Below are positions 13,471-16,977 of a DNA stretch of 16,977 nt, piece by piece (position 1 is the first letter of the stretch; each line of letters starts with the position of its first letter). The position numbers and the translations under genes are program-made. A model generated the notes under the pieces. It did not search any database, was not told where the DNA came from, and saw only the letters and a program-made list of their open reading frames with translations. The DNA comes from Anianibacter sp965662745 (GTDB taxonomy: Bacteria; Pseudomonadota; Alphaproteobacteria; Rhodobacterales; Rhodobacteraceae): assembly GCA_965662745.1 (NCBI GenBank), contig CBFIJK010000067.1, positions 1 through 16,977 on the forward strand, written 5' to 3'.

Positions 13471-14682
13471 ATGACCGACGCCTATATCTACGACGCCGTC
13501 CGCACCCCGCGCGGAAAGGGCCGCAAGGATGGCAGCCTGCACGAGGTGACAAGTGTCCGCCTCTCGGCGACCGTCCTTAACGCGCTGAAAGAACGCAACG
13601 ATCTTGACACCAAGGCGATCGAGGACGTGATCTGGGGCAATGCCACGCAGGTCAAGGAACAGGGCGGCTGCCTTGCGCGGACCGCAGTTCTGGCCTCGGA
13701 CTTCGACGAACAGGTACCAGGCCTTTCGATCAACCGCTTCTGCGCCTCAGGTCTTGAAGCGGTGAACCTTGCCGCCAATCAGGTCAAGGGTGGCGCAGGC
13801 CATGCCTATGTCGCTGGCGGGGTCGAGATGATGGGCCGCGTGCCCATGGGCTCGGACGGCGCGGCGATTGCCGTCGATCCGTCGGTCGCCATGAAGACCT
13901 ATTTCGTGCCGCAGGGCATTTCGGCCGACATCATCGCCACCGAATACGGTTTTTCGCGTGATGACGTCGATTCGCTCGCCGTGGAATCCCAGCGCCGCGC
14001 GAAAGAGGCCTGGGACGACGGCCGCTTCGGCAAATCGGTGATTACAGTGCGCGATGTGAACGGCCTGCCAATCCTCGACACAGACGAATACATGCGCCCC
14101 GGCACCGACATGCAGTCGCTGGGCGGGCTCAAGGCGTCTTTCAAGGAAATGGGAGAGGTCATGCCCGGCTTCGACCAGATCGCGCTGATGAAGTACCCGC
14201 ATCTGGAAAAGATCAACCACGTTCACCACGCGGGCAATTCGTCAGGCATCGTCGACGGTTCTGCCGGTCTGCTGATCGGGTCCAAGGAGTTCGGCGAAAA
14301 ATACGGGCTGAAGCCCCGCGCCCGCATCCGCGCGACCTGCAAGATCGGCACCGATCCGACGATCATGCTGACCGGCCCTGTGCCCGCGACGCAGAAGATC
14401 CTTGCCGATCACGGCATGGAGATCGGCGACATCGACCTGTTCGAGGTGAACGAGGCCTTCTCGGCCGTTGTCCTGCGCTTCATGCAGGCGTTCGACGTGG
14501 ACCACGATAAGGTCAACGTGAACGGCGGGTCCATCGCGATGGGCCACCCGCTGGGCGCCACCGGCGCGATCATCCTCGGCACCCTGCTGGACGAGATGGA
14601 GAGGTCGGACAAGGAAACCGGCCTTGCCACGCTTTGCGTCGCCTCCGGCATGGGCGCGGCCACAATCATCGAGCGCGTGTAA
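13471..14682 (+). CDS. fadA: Acetyl-CoA C-acyltransferase (thiolase, beta-oxidation)
   Basis: A 403-residue thiolase that cleaves 3-ketoacyl-CoA with CoA to acetyl-CoA and a shortened acyl-CoA. The active-site set is complete: Cys91 in INRFCASGLEAVN, His359 in GGSIAMGHPLGATGA, and Cys389 in TLCVASGMGAATIIERV. It has GGNSSGIVDGSAGLLIG and DIDLFEVNEAFSAVVLRF in the expected order. The N-terminal segment (RTPRGKGRKDGSLHEV) and length resemble mycobacterial FadA, the beta subunit of the alpha2-beta2 trifunctional enzyme, rather than biosynthetic acetoacetyl-CoA thiolases. The gene lies 21 bases after the GST gene and 24 bases before fadB, so the thiolase and hydratase/dehydrogenase would be made together and probably form one complex. 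The start ATG at 13471 has only a moderate AGAAGA site. Confidence 0.94.
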   Translation: MTDAYIYDAVRTPRGKGRKDGSLHEVTSVRLSATVLNALKERNDLDTKAIEDVIWGNATQVKEQGGCLARTAVLASDFDEQVPGLSINRFCASGLEAVNLAANQVKGGAGHAYVAGGVEMMGRVPMGSDGAAIAVDPSVAMKTYFVPQGISADIIATEYGFSRDDVDSLAVESQRRAKEAWDDGRFGKSVITVRDVNGLPILDTDEYMRPGTDMQSLGGLKASFKEMGEVMPGFDQIALMKYPHLEKINHVHHAGNSSGIVDGSAGLLIGSKEFGEKYGLKPRARIRATCKIGTDPTIMLTGPVPATQKILADHGMEIGDIDLFEVNEAFSAVVLRFMQAFDVDHDKVNVNGGSIAMGHPLGATGAIILGTLLDEMERSDKETGLATLCVASGMGAATIIERV

Positions 14683-14706
14683 GCGGCGGAAGAAGGAGAC
14701 TATCCA

Positions 14707-16905
14707 ATGACCGATTTCCACTATTCCACCGACGCCAAGGGCATTGCCACGATCACATGGGACGTGCCCGGCAAGTCGATGAACGTGCTTAGCTTTGAGG
14801 CATTGCGCACCCTCGACGGCCATATCGACACCGCGCTGGCGGATGAGGCCGTCAAAGGCATCGTCATCACCTCGGGCAAGGACAGCTTTGCCGCTGGTAT
14901 GGATCTGAACGTGCTCGCGGGCCTCAAGGAAGGTGCAGGTGACAACCCGGCCAAGGGCGTTTTCGACGGCATCATGCAGATGCACGGCGTCCTGCGCAAA
15001 ATCGAGCGCGCCGGGATGGATCCCAAGACCAACAAGGGCGGCAAACCGATCGCCGCCGCCCTGACCGGCACTGCGCTTGGCATCGGGCTTGAGATCCCGC
15101 TCGCAACCCATCGCATCTTTGCCAAGGCCGACCCCAAGGCAAAGATCGGTCTGCCAGAGATCCAGGTCGGCATCTTCCCCGGCGCAGGCGGCACCACGCG
15201 CCTTGTGCGCAAGCTGGGCGCCATGGGCGCCTCGCCCTTCTTGCTGGAAGGCAAGCTGAGCGATCCGGCCAAGGCGAAATCGGCTGGCATCATCGACGAA
15301 GTGTCCGATGATCCGCTGGCCGCCGCGCGTGACTGGGTTCTCAGCGCCAAGGACGCCGATATTGTCAAACCCTGGGACGCCAAGGGCTACAAGATGCCCG
15401 GCGGCGAGCCCTATCACCCCGCGGGCTACATGACCTTCGTTGGCGCCTCGGCCATGGTGAACGGCAAGACCAAGGGCGTCTACCCGGCGGCCAAAGCGCT
15501 TTTGTCGGCGGTCTACGAGGGTGCAATGGTCGATTTCGACACTGCCCTGAAGATCGAGGCGCGGTATTTCACCCAAGTCATGATGAACCCGTCCTCGGGC
15601 GCGATGATCCGCTCGCTCTTCATCAACAAGGGCGCGCTTGAAAAAGGCGCCAACCGCCCCGAAGCGCCAGACCAGCGCGTCAAGAAGGTCGGCATCATGG
15701 GCGCAGGCATGATGGGCGCAGGGATCGCCTATGTCTCGGCCAATGCCGGGATCGAGGTTGTGCTCATCGACCAAAAGCAAGAGGCGGCCGACAAGGGCAA
15801 GTCCTACGCCGAGGGCATTCTCGACAAGGGCATCAGCCGCAAGAAGGTCACCGAAGAGAAGAAGGCCGAGGTGCTGGGCCGGATCAATGCGACGACCGAT
15901 TACGCTGCGCTCGACGGCTGCGACCTGATCGTTGAAGCGGTGTTCGAAGACCCATCCATCAAGGCCGAGGTCACGAAGAACGTGGAAGAGGTTATCGGCA
16001 AGAACTGCATCTTCGCCACCAACACCTCGACCCTGCCGATCACCGAGCTGGCGAAGGCCTCGAAGCAGCCCGAACAGTTCATCGGTATCCACTTCTTCTC
16101 GCCCGTCGACAAGATGATGCTGGTCGAGATCATCAAAGGTAAGGAAACCGGTGATCGCGCGGCGGCCAAGGCCCTCGACTACGTCCGCCAGATCCGCAAG
16201 ACGCCTATCGTGGTGAACGACGCGCGCTTCTTCTACGCTAACCGTTGCATCATTCCCTATATCAACGAGGGCGTACGCATGGTGTCCGAAGGCGTCGAAC
16301 CGGCGCTGGTGGAAAACGCCGCCAAATTGGTCGGCATGCCGCTGGGTCCGTTGCAGCTCGTCGATGAAACCTCGATCGACCTCGGCGTGAAGATCGCCAA
16401 AGCCACGAAGGCCGCCATGGGCGACGCCTATCCCGATGAAGCCGTCGACGAGGTGCTGTTCTGGATGGCCGACGAAGGCCGCATGGGCCGTAAATCGAAG
16501 TCGGGCTTTTATGCCTATGACGAGAACGGCAAGCGGGATGGTCTATGGGCCGGTCTCGGCGAGCGCTACAGCGTGAAGGACGAGCAGCCTGAAGTCACTG
16601 AAGTGCAGCATCGCCTCTTGATGGCACAAGTCCTGGAAGCGGTCCGTGCTTTGGAACAGAGCGTGCTGATGGACATCCGCGAAGGCGATGTCGGCGCGAT
16701 CCTCGGCTGGGGTTTCGCCCCCTGGTCCGGCGGCCCGTTCAGCTGGCTCGACATGATCGGGGCGGCCAAGGCCGTCGAGATCTGCGAAAAGCTCGAAGCC
16801 GACCATGGCCCGCGCTTCACCGCGCCGGAGATCCTGCGCGAGCTCGCCGAGAAGGGTGAGACCTTTTACGGACGCTTTGGAACCGCGAGCGCAGAAGCGG
16901 CCTGA
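14707..16905 (+). CDS. fadB: Enoyl-CoA hydratase / 3-hydroxyacyl-CoA dehydrogenase fusion (FadB)
   Basis: A 732-residue bifunctional beta-oxidation alpha subunit. Residues ~1-190 are the crotonase: oxyanion-hole segments SFAAGMDLN and GTALGIGLE, with catalytic Glu129 and Glu151 (GLPEIQVGIFPGAGGTTRL). Residues ~325-510 are the NAD-binding dehydrogenase with GAGMMG at 332-337 and catalytic His462 in IGIHFFSPVDKMMLVEIIKG; the C-terminal helical domains (~515-732) include the second 3HCDH repeat. The order is the same as E. coli FadB (729 residues) and the HFFSPVDKM form is like mycobacterial FadB. The ATG at 14707 has AAGGAG 8 bases upstream. With the thiolase 24 bases before it, it supplies hydration, NAD oxidation and thiolysis. 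Two stem-loops follow the stop. Confidence 0.95.
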   Translation: MTDFHYSTDAKGIATITWDVPGKSMNVLSFEALRTLDGHIDTALADEAVKGIVITSGKDSFAAGMDLNVLAGLKEGAGDNPAKGVFDGIMQMHGVLRKIERAGMDPKTNKGGKPIAAALTGTALGIGLEIPLATHRIFAKADPKAKIGLPEIQVGIFPGAGGTTRLVRKLGAMGASPFLLEGKLSDPAKAKSAGIIDEVSDDPLAAARDWVLSAKDADIVKPWDAKGYKMPGGEPYHPAGYMTFVGASAMVNGKTKGVYPAAKALLSAVYEGAMVDFDTALKIEARYFTQVMMNPSSGAMIRSLFINKGALEKGANRPEAPDQRVKKVGIMGAGMMGAGIAYVSANAGIEVVLIDQKQEAADKGKSYAEGILDKGISRKKVTEEKKAEVLGRINATTDYAALDGCDLIVEAVFEDPSIKAEVTKNVEEVIGKNCIFATNTSTLPITELAKASKQPEQFIGIHFFSPVDKMMLVEIIKGKETGDRAAAKALDYVRQIRKTPIVVNDARFFYANRCIIPYINEGVRMVSEGVEPALVENAAKLVGMPLGPLQLVDETSIDLGVKIAKATKAAMGDAYPDEAVDEVLFWMADEGRMGRKSKSGFYAYDENGKRDGLWAGLGERYSVKDEQPEVTEVQHRLLMAQVLEAVRALEQSVLMDIREGDVGAILGWGFAPWSGGPFSWLDMIGAAKAVEICEKLEADHGPRFTAPEILRELAEKGETFYGRFGTASAEAA

Positions 16906-16935
16906 TTGGTTTCGGGCGCTGACGCGCCCGACCAA
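16906..16935. terminator. Long stem-loop after fadB
   Basis: TTGGT (16906-16910) pairs with ACCAA (16931-16935) and CGGGCGC (16913-16919) with GCGCCCG (16924-16930) around a TGAC loop: 12 bp with a 2-base bulge, starting at the base after the stop codon. No T-run follows, but its place and strength suggest the end of the beta-oxidation transcript. Confidence 0.6.
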
Positions 16936-16977
16936 CTGGGGGGCTCTGCCCCCCAGACCCCCCGGGAATATTTAAGA
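16936..16977. repeat. REP-like palindromic repeat, Rhodobacteraceae type
   Basis: A near-perfect palindrome CTGGGGGGC-TCT-GCCCCCCAG (16936-16956; 9-bp stem, TCT triloop) is followed by ACCCCCCGGGAATATTTAAGA to the window edge. GGGGGCTCTGCCCCC followed by CCCCGGGATATTT is a sequence I recall recurring between genes in Rhodobacteraceae genomes, so this is probably one copy of a dispersed repeat. The copy may continue past the window. Confidence 0.6.

Noticed and set aside
14242..16092. A 616-codon open frame on the minus strand opposite fadA and fadB
   Set aside because: Same reason: it overlaps the catalytic cores of the thiolase and FadB, and its composition is that of a shadow frame.

Overview
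The window is about 17 kb of GC-rich, gene-dense bacterial chromosome. It looks like an alphaproteobacterium of the Rhodobacterales (Roseobacter group). This is an inference from protein similarity to remembered families, the GC-rich codon use, and a palindromic repeat at the right edge whose tail resembles intergenic repeats of Rhodobacteraceae. No rRNA, tRNA, CRISPR array, insertion sequence, integrase or phage gene was seen, and base composition looks uniform, so the region reads as core chromosome rather than an island.

Left part (1-4717): the 3' end of a MetR-like LysR regulator; a YcaD-like major facilitator transporter; convergent to it, a three-domain glutaminase (glutaminase + STAS + cyclic-nucleotide-binding domain); and, divergent from that, an inositol-monophosphatase/SuhB gene with a recognisable promoter.

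Middle part (4714-8246): a tightly packed minus-strand operon of two PaaI-type hotdog thioesterases and a DinF-type MATE transporter, with 4-nt overlap and 2-nt gap junctions. Divergent from it is a ten-helix putative manganese/heavy-metal exporter with two internally repeated PGCG motifs. The short divergent promoter region holds two inverted repeats.

Right part (8294-16905): a fatty-acid or short-chain acyl-CoA catabolism locus, all on the plus strand. It has two tandem MerR regulators resembling LiuR; a long-form acyl-CoA dehydrogenase of the family that includes DmdC; a strong intrinsic terminator; a 70-residue protein with a ribbon-helix-helix look; a second, LCAD/IVD-type acyl-CoA dehydrogenase; a glutathione-S-transferase-like protein; a thiolase (FadA); and a fused enoyl-CoA hydratase/3-hydroxyacyl-CoA dehydrogenase (FadB). 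Together these supply every step of a beta-oxidation turn: two FAD-linked first oxidations, hydration, second oxidation and thiolysis. The MerR pair is the likely acyl-CoA-responsive control. Palindromic stem-loops follow fadB.

Nothing here is clearly a new defence or mobile system. The most interesting items are the glutaminase-STAS-CNBD fusion, the duplicated MerR regulators heading the beta-oxidation locus, the small RHH-like protein behind a terminator, and the candidate operators.
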